DNA from: Deltaproteobacteria bacterium
GTDB taxonomy: Bacteria; Desulfobacterota; Binatia; HRBIN30; JACQVA1
Reading direction: 5' to 3'
Length of the DNA: 40,131 nucleotides
Assembly: GCA_016210005.1 (NCBI GenBank)
Contig: JACQVA010000142.1
Location: 1-40,131 of the forward strand
Part shown: piece by piece, positions 1 to 6,035 of the stretch
How the letters are laid out: the number at the start of each line of letters is the position of its first letter
Numbering within the stretch: the stretch's first letter is position 1
Made by a program: the position numbers and the translations under genes
Notes under the pieces: generated by a model
The model's database searches: none
The model's input: the letters and a program-made list of their open reading frames with translations, nothing else
What the model was told of the DNA's origin: nothing

Positions 1-84
1 GCCATCTTCAACTTCCTCAAGCGCGATCGGAAAGCTATCGAGATCCCGCTGGAGATGAAGCAGCTCGCCGCCGGCGGGCGCTGA
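1..84 (+). CDS. C-terminal fragment of an unidentified protein
   Basis: Frame 1 is open from the first base to a TGA at 82-84 and gives 27 residues ending KQLAAGGR. The start lies outside the window. The fragment is charged and helix-like (NFLKRDRK, IPLEMKQ) and shows no motif I recognise, so I assign no function. It is the last coding sequence before the repeat-bounded toxin-antitoxin cassettes, so its stop marks the left edge of the accessory island as far as can be seen here. Confidence 0.5.
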   Translation, partial: AIFNFLKRDRKAIEIPLEMKQLAAGGR

Positions 85-123
85 ACGCTTTCGCGGACGC
101 CTCCTTCCGGCCCCTCGTCCTCG

Positions 124-197
124 GCCACTCCGCCCACTTCGGGCAGTCAAGAGCAGTGACCAGTTGCCCGTGACCAGCGGGAGCCATCGAGCCATTG
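124..197 (+). repeat. Dispersed repeat, copy 1 (heptad type)
   Basis: A 74-bp element starts GCCACTCCGCCCACTTCGG, continues with three 7-bp units (CAGTGAC 154-160, CAGTTGC 161-167, CCGTGAC 168-174) and ends GAGCCATCGAGCCATTG. Copy 2 at 1036-1123 is identical except for two extra heptads and one substitution. The two copies therefore form direct repeats around the HigBA-like module. The remainder up to 338 (about 140 bp) holds no gene that I can support, only a GCAGGC-TT-GCCTGC palindrome at 300-313 and the operator-like palindrome listed separately. Confidence 0.85.
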
Positions 198-313
198 GGT
201 ATTGGGCCATTGTCGGAAGAGTGGGGGGAACGAAGGGCCGTGCAGCCACCGGGAGTCATGCACTCGTGACTCGGGCCGTTGACCGGCGGTGGGCGGATCG
301 CAGGCTTGCCTGC

Positions 314-329
314 ACACCAATATTAGTGT
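314..329 (+). promoter_or_regulatory. Operator-like palindrome upstream of the HigB-like toxin
   Basis: ACAC-C-AATATT-A-GTGT is a 16-bp inverted repeat with 14 symmetric positions. It ends 9 bp before the toxin ATG and is AT-rich against a GC-rich background. Antitoxins of the XRE/HigA family are known to bind palindromes over their own promoters, so autoregulation is a reasonable inference. I could not place convincing -35/-10 boxes around it. Confidence 0.45.
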
Positions 330-338
330 AGCCATCAA

Positions 339-692
339 ATGGACTTCTCGGTTGAATTCTACGAGACGGCGGATCGACGCACACCGGTCGAAGAGTTCCT
401 GGATGATCTCAAGGCGTCTGATCCTGATGTCCACGCCAAGGTGCTTGCTGGGCTGGCCAAACTCCGCGACCGCCACAACCATCGCGAGCCGCTGTCGAAG
501 CCGGTCGGCCACGGCCTCTTTGAACTGCGCGTGCTTGGTCGTCTCAACACCCGCGCACTCTGGTTCTTCCACCACGGGCGCCGTATCATCGTGGCGCACG
601 GCGTCAGACACAAAGGACAGAAACTGCCACCCGAAGCGCTGCGCGTTGCCCTGGCCCGCAAAGCGGAGTGGGAATGGAGATCCGGTCGATGA
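339..692 (+). CDS. RelE/HigB-like toxin (phage Gp49-like family)
   Basis: The 117-residue protein fits the phage-derived Gp49-like/HigB branch of the RelE superfamily in size and pattern. It has an N-terminal beta strand (DFSVEFYET), a helical middle with KLRDR, the strand pair FELRVLG and TRALWFF, and the basic C-terminal signature GVRHKGQKLPPEAL. These toxins are typically ribosome-dependent mRNA endonucleases, and the conserved basic residues near the C-terminus would form the active site. The gene order is toxin first, as in higBA, and its stop TGA overlaps the antitoxin ATG (ATGA at 689-692), which implies translational coupling. No clear Shine-Dalgarno precedes the ATG. Activity itself is inferred. 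Confidence 0.85.
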   Translation: MDFSVEFYETADRRTPVEEFLDDLKASDPDVHAKVLAGLAKLRDRHNHREPLSKPVGHGLFELRVLGRLNTRALWFFHHGRRIIVAHGVRHKGQKLPPEALRVALARKAEWEWRSGR

Positions 693-1024
693 AGAAAGCA
701 ACGAACTTTGATCGCTACCTCGCCCGCCAGTTGCGCACCCCTTCCTTCGCCCGCCGCTATCGGCAGGCTGCAGAGGAATGGAACGTGGCCCTCCAGCTCG
801 CAGCGCTGCGTCAGGCGCGCGGCCTGACGCAAAGTGACGTGGCGCGTCTGGCCGGTACGACGCAGCAGCAGATCAGCCGGATGGAGTCGGCCGATTATCA
901 GGGCCACTCCCTCTCCATGCTCCGCAAGGTCGTTGCCGCACTCGGCGGCTCCGTGCGCGTGCACATCGAGCCCACCCGCGCCGCGGCCGGCACGCCGCGG
1001 CTTTCGCAACGCCGTGCCGCGTAG
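689..1024 (+). CDS. HigA-like XRE-family antitoxin
   Basis: The protein has 111 residues from the ATG at 689. In-frame starts at 668 (GTG) and 674 (ATG) exist, but the ATGA overlap with the toxin stop favours 689. An N-terminal helical arm (residues 5-35) precedes a Cro/C1-type helix-turn-helix at about 38-75 with the hallmark sequence GLTQSDVARLAGTTQQQISR. The arm probably wraps the toxin and the HTH binds the operator, as in HigBA complexes. A basic tail (TPRLSQRRAA) ends 11 bp before repeat copy 2. The pair forms a complete type II toxin-antitoxin cassette. Confidence 0.88.
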   Translation: MKKATNFDRYLARQLRTPSFARRYRQAAEEWNVALQLAALRQARGLTQSDVARLAGTTQQQISRMESADYQGHSLSMLRKVVAALGGSVRVHIEPTRAAAGTPRLSQRRAA

Positions 1025-1035
1025 AGCCCCATTCT

Positions 1036-1123
1036 GCCACTCCGCCCACTTCGGGCAGTCAAGAGCAGTGATCAGTGACCAGTGACCAGTTGCCAGTGAC
1101 CAGCGGGAGCCATCGAGCCATTG
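1036..1123 (+). repeat. Dispersed repeat, copy 2 (heptad type)
   Basis: An 88-bp element lies between the two toxin-antitoxin cassettes. After GCCACTCCGCCCACTTCGG it has five consecutive heptads: CAGTGAT 1066, CAGTGAC 1073, CAGTGAC 1080, CAGTTGC 1087 and CAGTGAC 1094. It ends GAGCCATCGAGCCATTG like copy 1. The 14-bp length difference from copy 1 equals exactly two heptads. A degenerate GATGAG/GATGAC run follows to about 1160. Confidence 0.88.
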
Positions 1124-1178
1124 ACGATTGGATCATTGCAGGATGAGAGATGACCGATGAGCGATCCCGGGCGGGGCA

Positions 1179-1490
1179 CTGACCAACGACCTGGCGAAGA
1201 TCAAGCGACTCATTTTGCTCGGCCGCTACCGCTTCACGCACAAGGCCGAGATGGAGCGCTTGCGCGATGGACTGGAGCAGACCGACGTCCTGGCGGCGAT
1301 CATGAACGCGCCGGCGATCACCAAGGTCCTCCGCTCCACCAGCGTGTTCCGCCAGGCTCGCCGCGAGAAGCTGTACGTCATCGAGGGCTTTACCTTCGAC
1401 GGCCTGCTCATCTACACTAAGGGCGTGATTCGCAGGGAACTCGGCCAAGACACGCTCTACATTCTCGTGTCTGCAAAGCGCTCCACATGA
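1179..1490 (+). CDS. MqsR/DUF4258-like putative toxin
   Basis: The frame is open from a stop at 1158-1160. The homologous-looking protein seems to begin at a CTG at 1179 (LTNDLAKIKRL, 103 residues) after a GGCGGGG stretch. The first conventional candidate is TTG at 1215, which gives 91 residues but would cut into the first helix. The pattern is a helix carrying RYRFTHKAEMER, an acidic helix (EQTDVLAAI) and three terminal strands (LYVIEGFT, GLLIYTKG, TLYILVSAK). This is reminiscent of DUF4258/MqsR-type small toxins that pair with YgiT zinc-finger proteins. The stop overlaps the ATG of the zinc-finger gene (ATGA at 1487-1490). Family assignment rests on pattern and partner and not on a catalytic motif. 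The start codon is uncertain. Confidence 0.6.
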   Translation: MTNDLAKIKRLILLGRYRFTHKAEMERLRDGLEQTDVLAAIMNAPAITKVLRSTSVFRQARREKLYVIEGFTFDGLLIYTKGVIRRELGQDTLYILVSAKRST

Positions 1491-1696
1491 CGGAACTCCG
1501 ACGGTGCCCCAACTGCGGCAGCCGGCGCATCGAACGGCTCGCCCGACCTTTTCGTGCCCGCGTGGCCGGCAAATGGGTCCGTATCCCCAACCTCGTGCGC
1601 GAGATCTGTCCCGATTGCCACGAAGAATACTTCGACCGGGACGCCAATGTCGAGATTGACGAGGCCTGCTTCGGCAAGCAGCGACGAAGAGCGTAG
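1487..1696 (+). CDS. YgiT/MqsA-type zinc-finger antitoxin
   Basis: A 69-residue protein with two CxxC pairs (CPNC near residues 8-11, CPDC near 42-45) is spaced as in the zinc-binding N-terminal domain of YgiT/MqsA. Between them lie conserved-looking strands (RPFRARVAGKWVRIPN) and then a YFDRDANVEID segment. Full-length MqsA is about 130 residues and carries a C-terminal HTH. This protein ends just after the zinc domain, so it lacks its own DNA-binding domain, as in many stand-alone YgiT proteins. It is translationally coupled to the upstream toxin-like gene, and repeat copy 3 begins about 60 bp downstream. Confidence 0.78.
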   Translation: MTELRRCPNCGSRRIERLARPFRARVAGKWVRIPNLVREICPDCHEEYFDRDANVEIDEACFGKQRRRA

Positions 1697-1758
1697 GCCG
1701 GCCGGTACTCCTCTTCTCACTCGCTCCGTTCAGCCGTTCTTCCTCGTGCTGCCCTTGC

Positions 1759-1857
1759 CCACTCCGCCCACTTCGGCCTCGCCCGCCTGCCGTAGCTGCG
1801 GCGCAGGCAGGGGCAGTTTCGTGCGTGCAGTGACGCGTGATCAGTGACAAGTGACGA
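1759..1857 (+). repeat. Dispersed repeat, copy 3 (diverged, with inserted palindrome)
   Basis: The 18-bp core CCACTCCGCCCACTTCGG (1759-1776) is shared with copies 1 and 2. It is followed by an insertion with a GCCTGC (1785-1790) / GCAGGC (1803-1808) inverted repeat that is absent from the other copies, then four heptads: CAGTGAC 1828, GCGTGAT 1835, CAGTGAC 1842 and AAGTGAC 1849. The heptads overlap the 3' end of the DUF4062 gene on the minus strand and supply its last codons and stop. Confidence 0.75.
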
Positions 1858-2293
1858 GAATTGGTTCAGCGAGCCATCGGGTCTTCTGCTTGTCCCAGCG
1901 GTCTAGGCCGGTGTCGAAGTCCTTGTCTGGAAGAACGGGAACAGTGCCATCGATCTCGAACACCAAGCGCGGCCGGCCCGCTTTCTTCGCTGCGCCGTAC
2001 TCGAGCTCTGTGATCGAGACCTCACGGTCGTCGGGTATCCGGCCGTAGCGATACGCCACGATCCCGACGTAGATGTCGCACTCCCGCGCCCAGTCCTCGC
2101 ACTTCTCGACTGTGGGGCGTTCGTTGGCGGTAAAGCGCTCCATGCCGACGGGCTGCATGCCGGCGCGCAGCACAGCATCCTGCACGACCTTCCGCCGCTC
2201 GGCGTTGTCCAGGTAGGTGCTGGAGATAAAGACTCGGAACGACGCTCGGCCCCCGCGCTGTTTGGTCACCGGTCGCTCTCTCTTGGTCGGCAC
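1841..2293 (-). CDS. DUF4062 (TIR-like) protein, truncated at a repeat
   Basis: The 150-residue protein has a DUF4062 signature: RVFISSTYLD near residue 20, VGMERF near 48, and CDIYVGIVAYRYGRIPD followed by SITELEYGAAKK around 70-105. DUF4062 is a Rossmann-like domain related to TIR that usually forms the N-terminus of large NACHT/STAND ATPases suspected in defence. Here nothing follows it. The domain's last part is cut short and the final codons (VTCH, stop) are encoded by the CAGTGAC heptads of repeat copy 3. This suggests truncation by repeat insertion or recombination, although an intact single-domain protein is possible. The start is GTG at 2293. It faces the TA cassettes on the opposite strand. 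Confidence 0.75.
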   Translation of the reverse strand: MPTKRERPVTKQRGGRASFRVFISSTYLDNAERRKVVQDAVLRAGMQPVGMERFTANERPTVEKCEDWARECDIYVGIVAYRYGRIPDDREVSITELEYGAAKKAGRPRLVFEIDGTVPVLPDKDFDTGLDRWDKQKTRWLAEPILVTCH

Positions 2294-2439
2294 AGCATGG
2301 CGTTACGACGACTCGGCTTGGTCGGTCAAGGGATGGGAGGCTGCGCTCTGATCGCCGCGCGCGGCGGGTGATCGGTCCGCTGAACGGACTTCGACAAGTG
2401 CTCCGGCGCAGCCATGCGCGTCGGGATGTCCGGGAGTCC

Positions 2440-2958
2440 TCAAGTTCGTGTTAGCTCGTGCCACAACGCGCGCGCGTCCGCGGGCAGCTCCTGCACGCGC
2501 GATTCGACTTCGCTGCGCAGCGTGCTCTCGTCAGCTGCCAACAACAGGCGAACATCCACCACATCCTGCGGTCCACCTGCAAACAGCTTCAGCAGAACCA
2601 AGTCCGCACATCCGACCGTCATCACGGCGTGCCCGGCAACCGTAATCGCCACCGCGCGTGTGAGCACCTGGGTCTGCCAGGGGTGCTTCCCCACGACCAC
2701 GTCGAGCAGTTCGTATCCATCCGCGATCCGAACCACACCGGCGAGGGGGTCGTCCAGGTCCCCTTCGCGGATCTCGGCCCGCCCTGTTGCGAGCGCCGCC
2801 CAGAATTCGGGGTGCAACACGGTGCGGTCGGTCACCAGCACATCCGCGTCAAGCGTCGCCCGCACAATCCCATGCGCCGCCAGCGCCACGCCCCCAATGG
2901 CCGCAGCCTGGACGTGGCGCGCGTGGAGGTAACCCAGAACGGCCACCAAGAGATTCAC
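2440..2958 (-). CDS. Nucleotidyltransferase-fold protein (MNT/DUF6036-like)
   Basis: A 172-residue protein starts at GTG 2958, which overlaps the upstream gene's TGA (GTGA). The N-terminal block AAAIGGVALAAHGI followed by RATLDADVLV matches the GG...D-x-D pattern of the minimal polymerase-beta nucleotidyltransferases, with the acidic pair in LDADVLV as metal ligands. Later segments (LLDVVVG, VGCADLVLLKLFAGG, DVRLLLA) match the conserved K-x-x-A/G and D-V-x-x-L helices of AbiEii/MNT/DUF6036 proteins. Such enzymes are toxins or antitoxins in several TA and abortive-infection systems. A longer in-frame extension to 3201 exists but overlaps the whole upstream gene and looks like a shadow. Confidence 0.75.
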   Translation of the reverse strand: MNLLVAVLGYLHARHVQAAAIGGVALAAHGIVRATLDADVLVTDRTVLHPEFWAALATGRAEIREGDLDDPLAGVVRIADGYELLDVVVGKHPWQTQVLTRAVAITVAGHAVMTVGCADLVLLKLFAGGPQDVVDVRLLLAADESTLRSEVESRVQELPADARALWHELTRT

Positions 2959-3182
2959 ACGCGTGCGGCCTCCATCACCATCGAACGTCGGCGGCCGCGG
3001 TGTGTGTTGCGCTGCGCGATCGCCGCTGCCCGGGCGCGCGGCGTGCCGGGAGGCAAGGTGGCGAGAAACAGATCGAGTCCTTCCTGGCCTAGCCGCAGTG
3101 CGAGCAACACGCGCTCTTCCGCCGTGCCGCGGAAGTGCTTCGCCAGGTCCTCTGTCAAATCGCGTCGGGGCAAGCGCGCCAT
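2955..3182 (-). CDS. Small basic protein coupled to the nucleotidyltransferase
   Basis: This 75-residue protein starts at ATG 3182 after AGAGGAGGC, a strong Shine-Dalgarno placed very close. It reads as two helices (DLTEDLAKHF; AEERVLLALRLGQEGLDLFLA) and then a basic tail (QRNTHRGRRRS). I recall similar short proteins directly upstream of DUF6036-type nucleotidyltransferases, but I cannot name a family. Its stop overlaps the nucleotidyltransferase GTG, so the two are made together. A role as cognate partner (antitoxin-like) is inference from size, charge and coupling. Confidence 0.65.
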   Translation of the reverse strand: MARLPRRDLTEDLAKHFRGTAEERVLLALRLGQEGLDLFLATLPPGTPRARAAAIAQRNTHRGRRRSMVMEAARV

Positions 3183-3314
3183 GCCTCCTCTCGTACCCCA
3201 CCCTGGCAGCGAGCGCAAAGCTGAAAGGCAGGTGTCAGGTGCCGGGGAGCAGGCTTCGAACGAACCCCAAACCGAAAATAGCGCACCCGAGAACACAGAG
3301 GTGTGACACGGAGA
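3183..3314 (+). repeat. Decayed dispersed-repeat remnant
   Basis: A short gene-free strip holds low-complexity motifs (GGCAGGTGTCAGGTG, ACCCCAAACCG, ACACAGAGG, ACACGGAGA) of the kind found in noncoding dispersed repeats of large bacterial genomes. ACACAGAGG...ACACGGAGA resembles the CGCAGAGG motif at 39610-39640. I see no gene in it. Confidence 0.4.
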
Positions 3315-3551
3315 ATGAGACCTGGAGCCGTGCATGGGCACTTCACCCGATTGAGGCTGCTTCAGCAGCCAGGCTCCATCCTCAATCTGATCGCCGCGTT
3401 GACTGTTCTCGGGACGGCCGCCCTCGCCGCCATCGAGGCGAGCTATATCGGTATGGGTCGCGGCAAGCCAAGGAACGGGCCGGTCGCGCCCTTCTTCTGC
3501 ATGCTGCTTTGCTGGGTCGTCATTTACCCAGTCTCACTTATTTCGTCGTAG
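3315..3551 (+). CDS. Small two-helix membrane protein
   Basis: A 78-residue ORF from ATG 3315 (GTG 3303 is an alternative). Residues about 20-40 (ILNLIAALTVLGTAALAAI) form one hydrophobic helix, a short polar loop RGKPRNGP follows, and the end (VAPFFCMLLCWVVIYPVSLI) forms a second. The loop plus GPVAPFF...W...YP resembles a widespread type of small uncharacterised inner-membrane protein with a GPVAWF-like motif before its last helix. No function is known to me. The start region overlaps a repeat remnant, so the first dozen residues may not be native. Confidence 0.55.
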   Translation: MRPGAVHGHFTRLRLLQQPGSILNLIAALTVLGTAALAAIEASYIGMGRGKPRNGPVAPFFCMLLCWVVIYPVSLISS

Positions 3552-3578
3552 CGAGAACGTGAAAGAGAGAAAGAGACG

Positions 3579-3606
3579 TTGCGGGATTTGTGAACCGGTG
3601 TACTAA
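3579..3606 (+). promoter_or_regulatory. Possible promoter for the crotonase gene
   Basis: TTGCGG (3579-3584), a 16-bp spacer and TACTAA (3601-3606) lie 24 bp before the ATG at 3630. Matches to the sigma70 boxes are only moderate (3 of 6 each), but spacing and position fit and no closer upstream gene shares the strand tightly. Confidence 0.3.
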
Positions 3607-3629
3607 GTATGGCGCCAAGGAGGCGCCCA

Positions 3630-4484
3630 ATGGAGTTCACTACCCTGACCCTGACGCGAGACGGCCGCGTGGCCACGATCACGCTCAACCGCCCGGAGCG
3701 GCTCAACGCGATCAACCGTGAGCTGCCGGAGGAACTGGAAGGCGCCGTTCAGGCGGCCAACGCCGATCCCGCCGTGCACGTGCTGGTGCTGCGCGGCGCC
3801 GGCCGCGCTTTCTGCGCCGGCTACGATCTCGACTGGGGCACGCGCGTCGAACACCAGAGCGACGCGCACCAGCTCTGGGACCCGGTGCGCGACTTCGTCA
3901 TGATGTCGGAAAACGTCCGCCGCTTCATGAGTCTTTGGCACAGCCGCAAGCCGGTGATTGCGCAGGTGCACGGCTGGTGCGTGGGCGGGGGCACGGATCT
4001 GGCGCTGTGCTCCGACCTGATCGTGGCGGCCGCCGATGCGCAGATCGGCTACCCGCCCGCTCGGGTGTGGGGCTCGCCGACTTCCGCCCTGTGGGCCTAT
4101 CGCCTCGGCATGGAGCAGGCGAAGCGGCTGCTGCTAACGGGTGATCCGCTGGATGGTACGCTGGCCGAGCGTATCGGGCTGATCTACAAGGCCGTCCCGG
4201 CGGCCGAGCTCGAGGCCGAAGTCGGTGCGCTGGCCCAGCGCATGGCCCTGCTGCCGATCAATCAGCTGGTGATGATGAAACTGCTGGTGAATCAGCAGTA
4301 CGAGAACATGGGGCTGCGCACCACCCAAATCATCGGCACGGTGTTCGACGGCATCGCCCGGCACACGCCCGAAGGGGTGGCCTGGCGCGAGTTGGCGATC
4401 ACGGAGGGTTTCAAGGCCGCCGTCGCTCAGCGTGACGACCCGTTCGGCGATTACGCCAGCGCCAAGCGCAAGCCGCGGACTTGA
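3630..4484 (+). CDS. Enoyl-CoA hydratase/isomerase (crotonase) family protein
   Basis: A 284-residue crotonase-fold protein. ATG 3630 is chosen over 3609 because AGGAGG (3618-3623) sits 6 bp before it. The N-terminal strand and TLNRPERLNAI motif (18-28), the first oxyanion loop AFCAGYDL (60-67) and the second, HGWCVGGGTDLAL (114-126), are intact, so an acyl-CoA thioester should bind. Of the two catalytic glutamates of true hydratases (Glu144 and Glu164 in the rat enzyme), the first is Asp123 and the second aligns with Pro143 in YPPARVWG. Classical syn-hydration is therefore unlikely. An isomerase, hydrolase or other crotonase chemistry is more probable. It is a single gene convergent with amrS, only 5 bp away. 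Confidence 0.88.
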   Translation: MEFTTLTLTRDGRVATITLNRPERLNAINRELPEELEGAVQAANADPAVHVLVLRGAGRAFCAGYDLDWGTRVEHQSDAHQLWDPVRDFVMMSENVRRFMSLWHSRKPVIAQVHGWCVGGGTDLALCSDLIVAAADAQIGYPPARVWGSPTSALWAYRLGMEQAKRLLLTGDPLDGTLAERIGLIYKAVPAAELEAEVGALAQRMALLPINQLVMMKLLVNQQYENMGLRTTQIIGTVFDGIARHTPEGVAWRELAITEGFKAAVAQRDDPFGDYASAKRKPRT

Positions 4485-4489
4485 GCCCA

Positions 4490-5569
4490 TCACATGGCCA
4501 CGCCGGGAATGGCGAGGCCGCAGTCGGGACAACACCCGGCTTGGATACGGTTGGAGAGAATCTCGAAGCCGTAGCGGTGGATCAGCCGCGAGCGGCAACC
4601 ATGGCAGTAGGTATCCTCACCGCCCTCGCCCGGCACATTGCCCTCGTAGACGTAGCGCAGGCCGGCTTCGTAGCCGATGTCGCGCGCCCGCCGCAGGGTG
4701 GCCAGCGGCGTCCGCTCGCGGTCGAGTAGCTGGTAGGTGGGGTAGAACTGCGTGACGTGCCAGGGAATGTCGGGGCTGACGCCGGCGATGAACTCGGCGA
4801 TGTCGCGCAGTTCTTCGGGCGAGTCGTTGTAACCGGCAATCACCAGTGTCGTCACCTCGATCCAGACGCCGAGCCGGCGGTAGGCGCGGATGGCATCGAG
4901 CACGGGCTGGAGCCGGGCGCCGGTCATGCGCTTGTGGGCGGCGTCATTGAAGTTCTTGAGATCGATGTTGGCGGCGTCGAGATAGGGGGCGATGGCGGCC
5001 AGCGCTTCCTCGGTGATGTAGCCGTTGGTGACGAAGACATTGGCGACGTCCTCGGCCGCGGCCAAACGTGCGGTGTCGTAAGCAAACTCGAAGAAGATCG
5101 TCGGCTCGGTGTAGGTGTAGGAGATACTCTGGCAGCCGCTGCGCTGCGCCGCTTGTACGATCTCCTCCGGCGCCACCCTGTCCCCGGGAATACGGGCTTC
5201 CAGGTCGCGCAGCGACAGGCAGAGCACTTGCGGGTCCACGCCGCCGCTCTCCGGTAGCGGCGGCGGCTGGCCCTTGGGTTGCTGCGAGATCTCGAAGTTC
5301 TGACAGTGGCGGCAGCGGAAATTGCAGCCGACGGTGGCGATCGAGTACGAGCGACTGCCCGGGCGAAAATGGAACAGCGGCTTCTTCTCGATCGGGTCGA
5401 TGTGGCGCGCAACCACGGCACCGTACACCAACGTGTACAGGGTCTCGTCCAGGTTCACGCGCACGCCGCAAGCGCCGCGGCGGCCCGGGGCGATTTGGCA
5501 ATAAAGCGCGCAGAGGTTACACAGCACCCGGCCTGCGGTGAGCGGCTCCCAGAACAGCGCCTCTTGCAT
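4490..5569 (-). CDS. amrS: AmrS-type radical SAM protein (AmmeMemoRadiSam system)
   Basis: The 359-residue protein starts at ATG 5569, preceded by AAAGGAG. Residues 17-34 hold a Cys cluster (LCNLCALYC ... ACGVR) typical of AmrS. The radical SAM triad CNFRCRHC gives C82, C86 and C89, the CxxxCxxC 4Fe-4S ligands. YTEPTIFFEF, FVTNGY and DAANIDLKNF follow as conserved barrel strands, and the C-terminus has two further Cys pairs (CHGC, CPDC) ending in GLAIPGV. The enzyme family is linked to AMMECR1 and Memo proteins and its substrate is not settled to my knowledge. Here it is the third gene of an operon behind rtcB and archease, 26 bp after the latter, and no Memo/AMMECR1 gene is in the window. 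The context hints at an RNA- or translation-related role. Confidence 0.9.
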   Translation of the reverse strand: MQEALFWEPLTAGRVLCNLCALYCQIAPGRRGACGVRVNLDETLYTLVYGAVVARHIDPIEKKPLFHFRPGSRSYSIATVGCNFRCRHCQNFEISQQPKGQPPPLPESGGVDPQVLCLSLRDLEARIPGDRVAPEEIVQAAQRSGCQSISYTYTEPTIFFEFAYDTARLAAAEDVANVFVTNGYITEEALAAIAPYLDAANIDLKNFNDAAHKRMTGARLQPVLDAIRAYRRLGVWIEVTTLVIAGYNDSPEELRDIAEFIAGVSPDIPWHVTQFYPTYQLLDRERTPLATLRRARDIGYEAGLRYVYEGNVPGEGGEDTYCHGCRSRLIHRYGFEILSNRIQAGCCPDCGLAIPGVAM

Positions 5570-5595
5570 GATGTCCGCTCCTTTGGCGGCCGGTA

Positions 5596-6027
5596 TCACA
5601 CGTCCAGCGTCACGTCGGCATGCCACAGCGAGCCGAGGTGCTCCACCCGCAGCCCGTACAAAGTGACCGCTTTGACATCGGCGACGAGCTCGTGCCGGGC
5701 CGGGTCGATGGCCTCGCCGCAGAAGCGCGCGCGCACCTGCTGGCCGTGATCGGCGGCCTGCACGTGCACCTCGGTAGCACGCAGGAGCACGCTTTCGGCG
5801 TCCTTGAGGAAGATCAATTCGTCGAGAAAGCGCAGCAGCAGCAAGTCCAGCGCGTCGGCCGCCACCAGGACCGACTTGTTGAGGGCCGGGCGGATGGTAT
5901 CGAGCGAGGCGACCATGACCCGCACCGTGGCATCGGCGGCCGCGGCAAAGAGTTCATCTAAGCTCTCACCCCAGGCGTGAAAGGTGACATCGGCGGTGAC
6001 GCCCTCCTCGAGGTATTCGTACGGCAT
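5596..6027 (-). CDS. Archease, activator of RtcB RNA ligase
   Basis: A 143-residue protein of normal archease length. The N-terminal signature EEGVTADVTFHAWGESLDELFAA corresponds to the acidic metal-binding entry strand and helix of archeases. RFLDELIFLKD in the middle and VKAVTLYGL near the end are also hallmark segments. Archease promotes guanylylation and turnover of RtcB with metal ions. The gene begins 8 bp after the rtcB stop and precedes amrS, so all three are probably co-transcribed. Confidence 0.93.
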   Translation of the reverse strand: MPYEYLEEGVTADVTFHAWGESLDELFAAAADATVRVMVASLDTIRPALNKSVLVAADALDLLLLRFLDELIFLKDAESVLLRATEVHVQAADHGQQVRARFCGEAIDPARHELVADVKAVTLYGLRVEHLGSLWHADVTLDV

Positions 6028-6035
6028 CGCCGCGC

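Noticed and set aside
1059-1850. 263-residue minus-strand frame across the second TA cassette
   Set aside because: It ends in heptad translations (LVTGNWSLVTDHCS), as repeat-derived spurious frames do, and conflicts with the coupled plus-strand pair.
3219-3265. tRNA-like segment (GCTTCGAACGAACC)
   Set aside because: No acceptor or anticodon stems can be folded around it; it is part of a decayed repeat strip.
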